Positions 5,325 to 12,856 of a stretch of 14,137 bases of DNA are shown piece by piece (within the stretch, counting starts at the first letter, position 1; each line of letters opens with the position of its first letter). The notes beneath the pieces are model-generated. The model did not search any database and was not told the DNA's origin. It was given only the letters and a program-made list of their open reading frames with translations. The translations under genes and the position numbers were made by a program. The stretch lies in NCBI GenBank assembly GCA_003222835.1, contig QHXE01000330.1:1-14137 (forward strand), written 5' to 3'. The DNA is from Acidobacteriota bacterium. GTDB lineage: Bacteria; Acidobacteriota; Blastocatellia; Pyrinomonadales; Pyrinomonadaceae.

Positions 5325-7547
5325 TTAGCGCAGGTACTTCACCATGCGAATTTGCGTCCCGTCGTCGACGCGTTCGAATTCGACTTCGTCCATCAAGGTC
5401 TTAATTAACTTCAAACCCCAACCGCGTCGACTCTTCGCGTCTGGCTTCTCTTCCTCGACTCGGATGCCTTCACCATTCTGGCTCGCCAGGCTAGCCGGTA
5501 CCACGCCGCGGCTGGCGACGGTAATGACCAACTTGTCGGCTTCCACGCGAAAACGCTGATAGATTTTTCGATCGGGACTGAGGCTGTGCTCGGCAGCATT
5601 GATGCAGGCCTCGATGAGCGCCGTCTTGATCTGATTGATCGCTTCGGGTCGGAAGTTTACCCGCCGCGCAATTTGTTCGAGGGTGTGAGCTGCGATTAAC
5701 TCCGTGTCCTGGCCCATGGGAATCACCATTTCGTATTCGTCGGGGCGGGCGCTCTCTTTCTCTGCTGCTTCAAACTTGATGCGCGCGGTCAGCAGTTCAA
5801 ACTGGCGATGACTTGAACCGTAGGCTTCGTGCTTGTTGAGCAATGCGCACGCTTTCGGAGAGAATCCCTCGGGAGCAATCAGCCACAGACGCACTCGGGG
5901 AAAGCGGTATTCGCGGGCCAGGTGCAGCAGGCGGTTACACCACTCTTCAGCGAGTTCCATGCTGGCTTCCAATTTTGATTCAATCTGCGCTGCGAGCCAG
6001 ACGACTTCATTTTCATCAGTATATTCTGCCGCCTCGAAACCATGTCCCGCGGCGCACGTTTCGGCATCGCACCCGAATCGCCCAAATGAGGCGCAACCGG
6101 TAACATGCACAATCTGCGGCAGCCTGATCAAGTCGGCCTCGGTATCGAGCGCCGCATCGACAGATTCAGGATCGGCGCCTTTGTGCATCGCGGCGAAGCG
6201 ATCATAATGAAAAAGGCTTGCCGGCGCCCGCTGACAATTGAAACGCGAAATTAGATCGCCGACGCCGACGGCCGCCTCGCGCCGATACTTCCGCGCCATC
6301 GTTTGCGGAGCGCGCTTCAACGTTTCCAGCAGCGTCGTGGCGACGACCAGGGCGCGCTCTTCTCCCGCGACTTCGAGCCGATAACGAACGCGCAGATAAT
6401 CCATCCAAACGTTCGATTCGCCGTTTATTTCGATAAAAGCGCCACTCGAATTCGCCAGTTCATGAACATGCAGCAGATCGACGATTCTCTCGAACTCGCT
6501 GCTCTCGACGCCCAACCTCTTTTTCCATGCCAGAAAGGAAGGCCGCTGAGACTCGCGCGAAGCCGATTCGTAAAGGATCCTCAGCAGCGTCTTTCGGGTT
6601 TGAGGGTGCGGCGCCACTTCGTTGAGGATGGTGGAAAAGTGACGGTGGAGTCGTCCGCCCATCAACTCGTCAACATAAAGACGTTGGCAATTAAGAAAGC
6701 TGGTTAGTGGGGTCTTTGTGTCACGCGCAGCCTGGAGCAGGTTATTGATGAACCGTGGACTGGCGTTTAGTTGCTGTACGATCAAATCTCGCGTTGGCTC
6801 GTTGGTCTCAACCTCTTCGGCCCGCGCGACCACCTCAACCAACCGGTGCGCGTCCGTATAGTTAAGCTTTTCCAGATGCAAAGTCTCGCCCACGTCGCGG
6901 CCACCATTCACTGCTTGCATCAGATCGATTAACCGTCGTCGCAGACCGGCCAACGCGAATGGGACCTTGGAGCGCGAAAGGGCGCCAGTGATTTCCCGCC
7001 CCAGCATCGTCTCTTCTTTCGAGAGCCAGGCGAGCTGAACACAATCAACCAATGGAAAGATATTCCGACCCGCAGCGATAAGACGGCGCGGAGTATTGAA
7101 ACTGAAGCGCATCAGATCCGGTTCGTCTTCTCCGGCTCGCTCGCGATCGAAGCTCTCTATGAGCTCGATTATTAATTCGTAGTCTCCCGGCAGCGCTAAC
7201 TCCGCTAGATCGTGAAGCGTTAATGACGCATCGCAAAGTGCGGGATCGACGCGGCGATAGGCGATGTATTGCTGGAGAAAACTTTGGAAAAGCCGACGCG
7301 CAGAATCTGTAATGGCGTCGCCTCGCTTGAACGCGAAATAGAGTGGAATGGTTTCACCACGGCGACTGAACAACTGATCGTAAGCTTGCCGCAGCAACTC
7401 GCTCGCCCCGGCGTCAGGTGGGGCAAGCAGGACAAGGCCGCGCCGGTCAACGAGTCGTGATGCCCGACGCGAGATCAGCTGTAGCTCGGCGTCTCGGCCA
7501 ACAAAATCGTCCCGACTTATAGTTGCAAGTATGCGCTGGTGGGTCAT
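5325..7547 (-). CDS. fusion of degenerate AAA-like domain with RsbW-like HATPase domain
   Basis: The product is 740 residues with no membrane segment. The N-terminus opens like an AAA/STAND ATPase (DFVGRDAELQLI at 14-25), but the P-loop reads LLAPPDAGASELLRQ (40-54) with no GK[ST], and the Walker B-like IFPLVDCVQL (163-172) lacks the second acidic residue. Residues about 180-290 keep AAA-like helices, and 300-400 look like a winged-helix lid. Residues 485-498 carry three Cys (C485, C493, C498). Residues 515-590 resemble a restriction-endonuclease-like fold without obvious catalytic residues (tentative). Residues about 605-740 match RsbW/SpoIIAB-type kinases: N-box EACINAAEH (646-654) and the G2 region RRGWGLKLIKTLMDEVEF (708-724). 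The G1-box D-x-G appears as S-R-G (679-681). A regulatory kinase or anti-sigma role is inferred. The ATG at 7547 lies 3 bases after the GGDEF stop, so the two genes are surely one operon. Catalytic competence is uncertain. Confidence 0.75.
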   Translation of the reverse strand: MTHQRILATISRDDFVGRDAELQLISRRASRLVDRRGLVLLAPPDAGASELLRQAYDQLFSRRGETIPLYFAFKRGDAITDSARRLFQSFLQQYIAYRRVDPALCDASLTLHDLAELALPGDYELIIELIESFDRERAGEDEPDLMRFSFNTPRRLIAAGRNIFPLVDCVQLAWLSKEETMLGREITGALSRSKVPFALAGLRRRLIDLMQAVNGGRDVGETLHLEKLNYTDAHRLVEVVARAEEVETNEPTRDLIVQQLNASPRFINNLLQAARDTKTPLTSFLNCQRLYVDELMGGRLHRHFSTILNEVAPHPQTRKTLLRILYESASRESQRPSFLAWKKRLGVESSEFERIVDLLHVHELANSSGAFIEINGESNVWMDYLRVRYRLEVAGEERALVVATTLLETLKRAPQTMARKYRREAAVGVGDLISRFNCQRAPASLFHYDRFAAMHKGADPESVDAALDTEADLIRLPQIVHVTGCASFGRFGCDAETCAAGHGFEAAEYTDENEVVWLAAQIESKLEASMELAEEWCNRLLHLAREYRFPRVRLWLIAPEGFSPKACALLNKHEAYGSSHRQFELLTARIKFEAAEKESARPDEYEMVIPMGQDTELIAAHTLEQIARRVNFRPEAINQIKTALIEACINAAEHSLSPDRKIYQRFRVEADKLVITVASRGVVPASLASQNGEGIRVEEEKPDAKSRRGWGLKLIKTLMDEVEFERVDDGTQIRMVKYLR

Positions 7548-7550
7548 TGA

Positions 7551-9251
7551 TTACTGTGGCGAATTAAACGCTCCTCCGCCGCTTCGCATGGTCGCTGTTT
7601 GATATGCATAAGCACGGTTTTTTCCATGACGCTTCGCGTGATACAGTGCGCGATCGGCCGCCCGTACAATCGCTTCGGCTGAATCGAGTTGCGCCGAAAA
7701 TGATGAAAGTCCAATGCTTACGGATGCGGAACCCAGCGGTTGCGAACTGCCATGCGGAAAGTTCGTCTCGATGATCTTGCGTCGAATACGATCGGCGATC
7801 ACGCCGGCCTCTTGCAACGTCGTCTGTGGCAGCAGAATCGAGAACTCTTCGCCACCGTAACGGGAGGCGACGTCCACCTTGCGTAGCGCCGCTCGCAGAC
7901 ATTGCGCGGTAGTCTCCAGCGCGCGATCGCCTGCTTGGTGGCCGTTACGGTCGTTGTAAAACTTAAAGTCGTCAATGTCGATCATCATAAAGCTCAACGG
8001 GTAATCGTAGCGCTTCGATCGGCTCAATTCTTCCGTCAGACGCGCTTCAAGATAACGCCGATTGAGCAGGCCCGTTAACGGATCGGTGATCGACATCAAC
8101 TGGAACTGATTGGCTCGCTGTTGCCATTCTGCTCGTTCGAGCGCCAGAGCAATTTGTGGCGCCAGCAACTCAATAACGCTCAAGTCGCTCGCATCATAGG
8201 CGCCGCCACCAATTTTGTCTGCCAGATTGAGCACGCCAAGTCTCCGCTGACCGATCGCGATGGGATAGCTTATGAACGATTTCGTTTTGTATCGCCGCTC
8301 GGGCTTCGTTGTCTTGCCAAGCTGATCGATGCTGGCAACCAGCGCTCGTCCTTCTTTCATAACTGAGCCGGCAATTCCCTCGCCCAGACGAACCGGGCCG
8401 ACTTCGCTCAATGGCGTTGGAATCCCACGCGCGGCCGTCATTGTCAACTGGTTTGCCGCCTCGTCAAAAAGAAGCAGTGAGCCGCGCTCAGCCTTAAGCA
8501 TCTCCGCCGACTCTGCCAGGATCGATTGATAGGTTTGCGCCGGATCGCTCGCGTCGATGTGTTCAGCAAAATTGCGAATCGAATCAGCGAGTGGCACACG
8601 CCCGCGCTCGGACTTCGCGCCAGAAGTCTTGATCTGATTGTCTGACTCGAGTTCTGTTTCCTCTTTCAGCGGTTTGCTCGTTACCTCAGTCCGTACGGAT
8701 TCAATCCCGGAGACCTCGCGCGGTTCTGCTTCGCTGAATTCGCGCGCCGATCTGGTGATGCGTAAGGCCGCATGATCCAGGTCGGCGTTGTCCGCGAAGA
8801 CTATGTTGCGGAAGACCTCGTCGGAGGCCAACTCCCGGAGATCGCCGGTGCGAAAGCGCTCGACAAGTTCTCGGTAATCAGAACCTTTCACAAAGGCCCG
8901 GCCACCGATCACGGCCAGCCCCCGCTGGTCTCCGATCTCTACGGGCATTACGAAACAATGCAAGCCGGCGTGGCAACGATAGTGAATAATTGCGTTCGCG
9001 CCGGTCGCGCGGCTGTGCGCCGCCCCGCAGTACGGGTCGCAGAGCCCAACGTAATCCGCCGACGATTGCAACGCGTTGCAGATCGAATTGTTATTGGCGA
9101 CCGCTAGTGCCGGTGGCTGGTATCCATCAACCAACAGCAATGGCAGACCTGACGATTCCGCGATTGACTCTTGCACGCCGGCCCAGCCTTTCGGAGCTCG
9201 GTCGGGTACTTCTTGTTCGATGACCGATCGCTTGGCGGTCTTATTCTTCAT
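7551..9251 (-). CDS. PocR-GAF-GGDEF diguanylate cyclase
   Basis: From the ATG at 9251 the product is 566 residues. Residues about 20-170 match the PocR-type sensory domain, with Cys at 58, 71, 75, 93 and 99 (CDPYC, HYRCHAGLHC) and the GLAVIGG strand. A charged linker follows (175-225). Residues about 236-375 are a GAF domain (AERGSLLLFDEAANQLTM, GIAGSV, RRLGVLNLADK). Residues about 385-552 are a GGDEF domain with DPLTGLLNRRYLE, MIDIDDFKFYND and the active-site GGEEF (466-470). The inhibitory I-site R-K-V-D (457-460) stands five residues before it. The enzyme makes c-di-GMP from two GTP and should be product-inhibited. It is predicted soluble. The start is uncertain: 9251 has AGAGG two bases upstream, 9284 is another ATG, and a TTG at 9350 also keeps frame. 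It is the first gene of the unit ending with the RsbW-like fusion. Confidence 0.9.
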   Translation of the reverse strand: MKNKTAKRSVIEQEVPDRAPKGWAGVQESIAESSGLPLLLVDGYQPPALAVANNNSICNALQSSADYVGLCDPYCGAAHSRATGANAIIHYRCHAGLHCFVMPVEIGDQRGLAVIGGRAFVKGSDYRELVERFRTGDLRELASDEVFRNIVFADNADLDHAALRITRSAREFSEAEPREVSGIESVRTEVTSKPLKEETELESDNQIKTSGAKSERGRVPLADSIRNFAEHIDASDPAQTYQSILAESAEMLKAERGSLLLFDEAANQLTMTAARGIPTPLSEVGPVRLGEGIAGSVMKEGRALVASIDQLGKTTKPERRYKTKSFISYPIAIGQRRLGVLNLADKIGGGAYDASDLSVIELLAPQIALALERAEWQQRANQFQLMSITDPLTGLLNRRYLEARLTEELSRSKRYDYPLSFMMIDIDDFKFYNDRNGHQAGDRALETTAQCLRAALRKVDVASRYGGEEFSILLPQTTLQEAGVIADRIRRKIIETNFPHGSSQPLGSASVSIGLSSFSAQLDSAEAIVRAADRALYHAKRHGKNRAYAYQTATMRSGGGAFNSPQ

Positions 9252-9297
9252 CGCCTCTGAGTGTTTTGCTCTCGGTCGTGTCATCAATATCGCGTCG

Positions 9298-9344
9298 AGT
9301 ATAGGTTCCCGCCGCGCGAACCAGTAAGCGCAAGTCACTGACTT
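9298..9344 (-). promoter_or_regulatory. possible promoter/operator region of the GGDEF gene
   Basis: Upstream of the GGDEF start are a perfect dyad AAGTCA-C-TGACTT (9332-9344), an inverted repeat GGTTC-N9-GAACC (9304-9322), and a TATACT -10-like hexamer on the minus strand (9303-9298). No good -35 box stands 16-18 bases before it. The 168 bases between the oppF stop and 9251 hold no terminator-like hairpin, so readthrough from the opp operon is possible. Confidence 0.25.
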
Positions 9345-9419
9345 TATCAACCAAGGCCTATGAAACGCCTCGAATGCTTCAACTCTTGTTTAGCGTAAAT
9401 GACTAATAACTGCCGGTTT

Positions 9420-10484
9420 TCACGCGATTGACGCGACGGACCGCGCTCGCAGGCCGGGAGCGTCCCCTGGCGCCACGCGCTCAATGTCAGGCTGGTCGGG
9501 GCTGATGCGAATACATGCGGCGAAGTGATTCGGTTTGATTTGGACGAGCGCCGGTTCGACGTCGCCACAATCCTCGATGGCGTAAGGGCAGCGAGTATGA
9601 AATCGGCAGCCGCGCGGCGGATTTATCGGTGAGGGTACATCGCCTTCCAGTACGACGCGACGGCGCTTTGCTTCGACTTTCGGATCGGGAACTGGGACGG
9701 CAGAAATTAGCGCCTTGGTGTAAGGCATCAGCGGCTGAGCGTAGATGCTCTTGGCTTCAGCCAGTTCTACAATCTTACCGAGATACATTACTGCGACCCG
9801 ATCCGACACATGCTGAACGGCGCGCAGATCATGTGAGATGAAAAGATAAGTCAGGTTCTTTTCGCGTCGCAGTCGATCGAGCAGATTCATGATCTGCGCC
9901 TGGATCGACACATCGAGCGCCGAGATCGGTTCATCTGCCACGATGAAGTCGGGATCGACCGCCAGCGCGCGCGCGATGCCGATGCGTTGGCGCTGGCCGC
10001 CAGAGAACTCGTGTGGATAGCGCTTGAGAAAACGCGCGCTTAACCCGACCATTTCCAATAGCTCTTGCACGCGTCTTCTCTTCGCGTCGCCACGTGCGAG
10101 CCGAAACGTCTCGATCGGCTCGCTCACGATTTGGCCTACCGTCATTCGTGGATTCAGCGAAGCATAAGGGTCCTGAAAGATGATTTGCAGATGCCGGCGC
10201 TGTTCCCGCATCGCCCTATTCGAAAGGCTCGCCAGATCGTGATCGCGAAACAACACCTGTCCCGATGTCGGCTCAATCAAGCGCAGAATCGCTCGTCCCA
10301 GAGTTGACTTGCCGCAGCCTGATTCGCCGACCAAACCGAGCGTTTCGCCGGCCCGTATGTCGAGGGAGACCCCGTCAACGGCTTTGACGATCGATGGAGA
10401 ACTACCAAACCACGAAGAGCCAGCCAAGGGAAAATGCACCTTGAGGTCGCGAATGGAAATCAGATTGTTAGCTTCGTTGTCCAT
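9420..10484 (-). CDS. oppF: oligopeptide ABC transporter ATP-binding protein (OppF/DppF type)
   Basis: The product is 354 residues, slightly longer than usual. It has Walker [10 protein letters not shown] (53-61), the Q-loop [11 protein letters not shown] (102-112), signature SGGQRQR (161-167), Walker B DFIVADE (179-185) and the switch His in SHDL (217-220). The C-terminal oligopeptide-transporter domain carries Cys at 293, 299, 306 and 324. In solved dipeptide transporters of this family, such a Cys set holds an iron-sulfur cluster. It would pair with OppD to power peptide uptake at the inner membrane. Its ATG overlaps the OppD stop by one base (TAATG), implying translational coupling. The last 25 residues are an unconserved tail. 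Confidence 0.93.
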   Translation of the reverse strand: MDNEANNLISIRDLKVHFPLAGSSWFGSSPSIVKAVDGVSLDIRAGETLGLVGESGCGKSTLGRAILRLIEPTSGQVLFRDHDLASLSNRAMREQRRHLQIIFQDPYASLNPRMTVGQIVSEPIETFRLARGDAKRRRVQELLEMVGLSARFLKRYPHEFSGGQRQRIGIARALAVDPDFIVADEPISALDVSIQAQIMNLLDRLRREKNLTYLFISHDLRAVQHVSDRVAVMYLGKIVELAEAKSIYAQPLMPYTKALISAVPVPDPKVEAKRRRVVLEGDVPSPINPPRGCRFHTRCPYAIEDCGDVEPALVQIKPNHFAACIRISPDQPDIERVAPGDAPGLRARSVASIA

Positions 10485-11488
10485 TAAGCCGCTTCTTGCG
10501 ACTCGGCAAACACTTCATCGGCAAAGTGGCAGAGCGAAGAATGTTCACTCGTCAATTGCACAAACGGCGGAAACTCGCGCCGGCAAATCTCTTCAGCTCG
10601 TTCACATCGCGGCGCGAAAGGACAACCACCTGGCAAACGCGCAAGATCAGGCGGCTGTCCCGGAATCTGATACAGCTTGCCCTGTTCGGCGGCCGGATCG
10701 GGCACGGACCGCAGCAGCCCGCGCGTGTATGGATTACCTGGCTGCTCGAAGAGTTCACTGGTCGGCGCTCTTTCGAATACTTTGCCGGCGTACATCACGA
10801 TGATGTGATCGGTCATGCCAGCGACCACGCCCAAGTCATGCGTTACCAGAATGACGCTGGCGCCAGTTTCGCCTTTCAGTCTCTTTATCAATTCCAGAAT
10901 CTGCGCCTGAATAGTGACGTCGAGCGCCGTCGTCGGCTCGTCGGCAATCAACAACTCCGGCTGACATGACAAAGCCATCGCGATCATCACTCGCTGCCGC
11001 ATGCCGCCAGAGAACTCGTGCGGATAGCTTTCAATGCGCGCTTCCGCGTCGGGGATTCCCACCAGATCGAGCATTCTGATTGCGTGTTCTCGCGCCTCTC
11101 GTTTGCTGTGGCCAAGATGCAGCCGCGTCACCTCCATCAACTGCTTGGAAATGCGCATGAATGGATTCAGCGAGGTCATCGGATCCTGAAAAATCATCGC
11201 GATCTGCTTGCCGCGAATAGCGCGCACTTCGCGCGGCGAGAGCTTAAGGATGTCGCGCCCACGAAAGGTGATTGAACCTGAAACGATCTTTCCAGGAGGC
11301 TCAGCAATTAGCCGCATCAGCGAAAGGTTCGCCACCGATTTGCCTGAGCCGGACTCTCCGACGATGCCCAGTGTTTCTCCCGGTCTGACTTCGAAACTGA
11401 CCCCGTCGACGGCTTTGATGACGCCCTCTTCGGTTTCAAAGTACGTGCGCAGGTCTTTGACTTCCAGCAGGTTACCGTTTGTGTTCAT
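10484..11488 (-). CDS. oppD: oligopeptide ABC transporter ATP-binding protein (OppD/DppD type)
   Basis: From the ATG at 11488 the product is 334 residues, the usual OppD length. It has Walker A GESGSGKS (44-51), Q-loop [11 protein letters not shown] (99-109), signature SGGMRQR (160-166), Walker B ELLIADE (178-184), VTHDL with H217, and the C-terminal Cys set 289, 295, 302 and 320. The open frame extends to 11551, but the extra 21 residues (SPQPSPKGRG) are translated palindromic repeat and should not be annotated. The purine-rich end of that repeat (GGGAGAGGGAG) lies 12 or so bases before the ATG and may serve as ribosome site. OppD forms the ATPase heterodimer with OppF for uptake of peptides. 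Confidence 0.93.
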   Translation of the reverse strand: MNTNGNLLEVKDLRTYFETEEGVIKAVDGVSFEVRPGETLGIVGESGSGKSVANLSLMRLIAEPPGKIVSGSITFRGRDILKLSPREVRAIRGKQIAMIFQDPMTSLNPFMRISKQLMEVTRLHLGHSKREAREHAIRMLDLVGIPDAEARIESYPHEFSGGMRQRVMIAMALSCQPELLIADEPTTALDVTIQAQILELIKRLKGETGASVILVTHDLGVVAGMTDHIIVMYAGKVFERAPTSELFEQPGNPYTRGLLRSVPDPAAEQGKLYQIPGQPPDLARLPGGCPFAPRCERAEEICRREFPPFVQLTSEHSSLCHFADEVFAESQEAA

Positions 11489-11499
11489 CTTGCTGTTGC

Positions 11500-11660
11500 T
11501 CCCTCTCCCTTTGGGAGAGGGTTGGGGTGAGGGTTTAGCACTAGAGCCCAACCTCTTAGTTCGTTCTCAGCCGAGCAGATCGCCAAGAAGATGAAAGAGT
11601 GTCGTTTCATATTCTCTCTCACCTAAACCCTCAACCTACCCTCTCCCAAAGGGAGAGGGA
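11500..11660. repeat. palindrome-pair repeat element inside the opp operon
   Basis: Two self-complementary CCCTCTCCC-(TTT)-GGGAGAGGG cores (11501-11521 and 11639-11659) face each other. Each has an inner tail ending in GAGGGTTTAG (11529-11538 and its complement from 11623), giving arms of about 37 bases. The central spacer (11539-11622) is unrelated to that of the copy at 3984-4203. The element starts 7 bases after the oppC stop and ends about 12 bases before the oppD start. Confidence 0.85.
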
Positions 11661-11667
11661 ATCAGAA

Positions 11668-12756
11668 CTACGATTTCCGCATCTGCGGATCGAGCGCATC
11701 GCGCAATCCATCGCCCACAAAGTTTAAAGAAAAGAGCATGATCGCCATCGTCACGCCCGGAAAGATCAACTGCCACGGAAAGACGGCAATGTTTTGAATT
11801 CCATCCGTCGCCAGCGTGCCCCACGAAGACATTGGCGGCTGCACTCCAAATCCAAGAAACGACAGGAATGCTTCGGTCAACATCACTGACGGGATCGTCA
11901 AGGTCGCGTAGACGATCACCGGTCCCAGTGTGTTCGGTACGATGTGACGAAAAATAATCCGCGGCGTCGACACCCCGGTTGCGCGCGCAGCCAGCACAAA
12001 CTCCTGGTTTTTGAGAGACAGCACTTGACCGCGGACAATGCGAGCCATCGTTAACCAGGAAACCGATCCTAAGGCGACGAAGAGCAGCACCAGCTGGCCC
12101 AGCGCTGTGTTTCGACGGAAGACTGCGAGCAGGACAATCACCAGGATGATGTACGGCAGCGAATAGAGCACATCGACGAGGCGCATCATCAGGTTGTCGA
12201 TTCGGCCGCCGAGATAGCCAGACACCGCGCCGTAGCCTACGCCGATAATCAACGAAACGACCGTCGCGATCACCCCGACCAGTAACGAAATCTGCCCGCC
12301 TTGCAGCACCCGCGCGAATAGATCGCGCCCCTGGATGTCGGTTCCCATAGGGTGCTTCCATGAGAAGGTTCCGTCCGGCGCTTTGAAAGGAGGAAAAGAC
12401 TTGATCAGATTTGCATCAGGGGGAATGAAGTCGGGAGTATAACCCGTCGTCTTCTTAATGATGCTCGGACCGATTATCGAAAGCACCGCGACGATCGACA
12501 CGACAATCATGCCAAACACCGCCAGACGGTTCTTCAGCAGTCTGCGCCACGCGTCTTTCCACAACGATGTCCCCGCGACAAATTCGCCCGCTTCTGCCGA
12601 GCGCACGTCCGCCTCGCCAACGGCGAATTCGGGCGCGGTGTGAATGATGTCGCCTGCGCGCGAGCGAATCGGTGGTTCCGGTGGCGTGCCAAGCGGAGTC
12701 AAAGCCGGCTCGACCGCCTCGATCTCGTGCTGGGGTGTGGAACGTTCGTCGTCCAT
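11668..12756 (-). CDS. oppC: oligopeptide ABC transporter permease (OppC/DppC type)
   Basis: The product is 362 residues. Residues 80-98 form the first membrane helix, and further hydrophobic helices occur at about 157-182, 198-213, 219-238, 277-302 and 328-346, fitting the usual six-helix topology. GTDIQGRDLFARVLQGGQISLLVG (138-161) and the EAA loop EFVLAARATGVSTPRIIFRHIVPN (252-275), which docks the ATPases, are both present. Compared with typical OppC of about 300 residues it carries a Pro/Glu-rich cytoplasmic extension of about 60-70 residues at the N-terminus (EPALTPLGTPPEPP). The ATG at 12756 has only a weak GAAAAG ribosome site. It lies between oppB and oppD in the canonical order. Confidence 0.93.
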   Translation of the reverse strand: MDDERSTPQHEIEAVEPALTPLGTPPEPPIRSRAGDIIHTAPEFAVGEADVRSAEAGEFVAGTSLWKDAWRRLLKNRLAVFGMIVVSIVAVLSIIGPSIIKKTTGYTPDFIPPDANLIKSFPPFKAPDGTFSWKHPMGTDIQGRDLFARVLQGGQISLLVGVIATVVSLIIGVGYGAVSGYLGGRIDNLMMRLVDVLYSLPYIILVIVLLAVFRRNTALGQLVLLFVALGSVSWLTMARIVRGQVLSLKNQEFVLAARATGVSTPRIIFRHIVPNTLGPVIVYATLTIPSVMLTEAFLSFLGFGVQPPMSSWGTLATDGIQNIAVFPWQLIFPGVTMAIMLFSLNFVGDGLRDALDPQMRKS

Positions 12757-12768
12757 CTTTTCAGAAAA

Positions 12769-12845
12769 TGTAGAGCAAGCTGGTAGCTTGCGGCTGCTTT
12801 TTCGTCCTTTCCGCGCGTAAACGCAATCTAACAGATTGCGCTACA
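12769..12845. repeat. REPIN-like pair of inverted palindromes between oppB and oppC
   Basis: Two small hairpins of related sequence face each other: GCAAGCT-GGT-AGCTTGC (12775-12791) and CGCAATCT-AAC-AGATTGCG (12822-12840). They are bounded by TGTAG (12769-12773) and CTACA (12841-12845). Read outward, both follow the pattern TGTAG-[AC]-GCAA-[GT]-CTG. This is the layout of a REPIN, that is, two REP units in inverted orientation. It fills most of the 100-base gap between the two permease genes. Confidence 0.7.
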
Positions 12846-12856
12846 TGAATGACTCT

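Noticed and set aside
5127..5408. 93-residue open frame on the + strand
   Set aside because: It runs from repeat-like intergenic DNA into the 3' end of the RsbW-like gene on the opposite strand and shows no domain.
5833..6207. 124-residue + strand open frame opposite the fusion gene
   Set aside because: Low-complexity Ser/Ala-rich antisense shadow with no start context.
9252..9350. Extended start of the GGDEF protein from a TTG
   Set aside because: The extra residues cover a promoter-like region and are not part of the sensor domain; ATG at 9284 remains a real alternative.
9351..9419. Terminator after oppF
   Set aside because: No stable stem with T-run could be found between the oppF stop and the GGDEF upstream region.
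11489..11551. 21-residue N-terminal extension of OppD
   Set aside because: It is encoded by the repeat element; family length and the ATG at 11488 fit without it.
11636..12361. 241-residue open frame on the - strand
   Set aside because: It overlaps oppC in another frame, is rich in Arg and Asp, and resembles no family; oppC is clearly the real gene.
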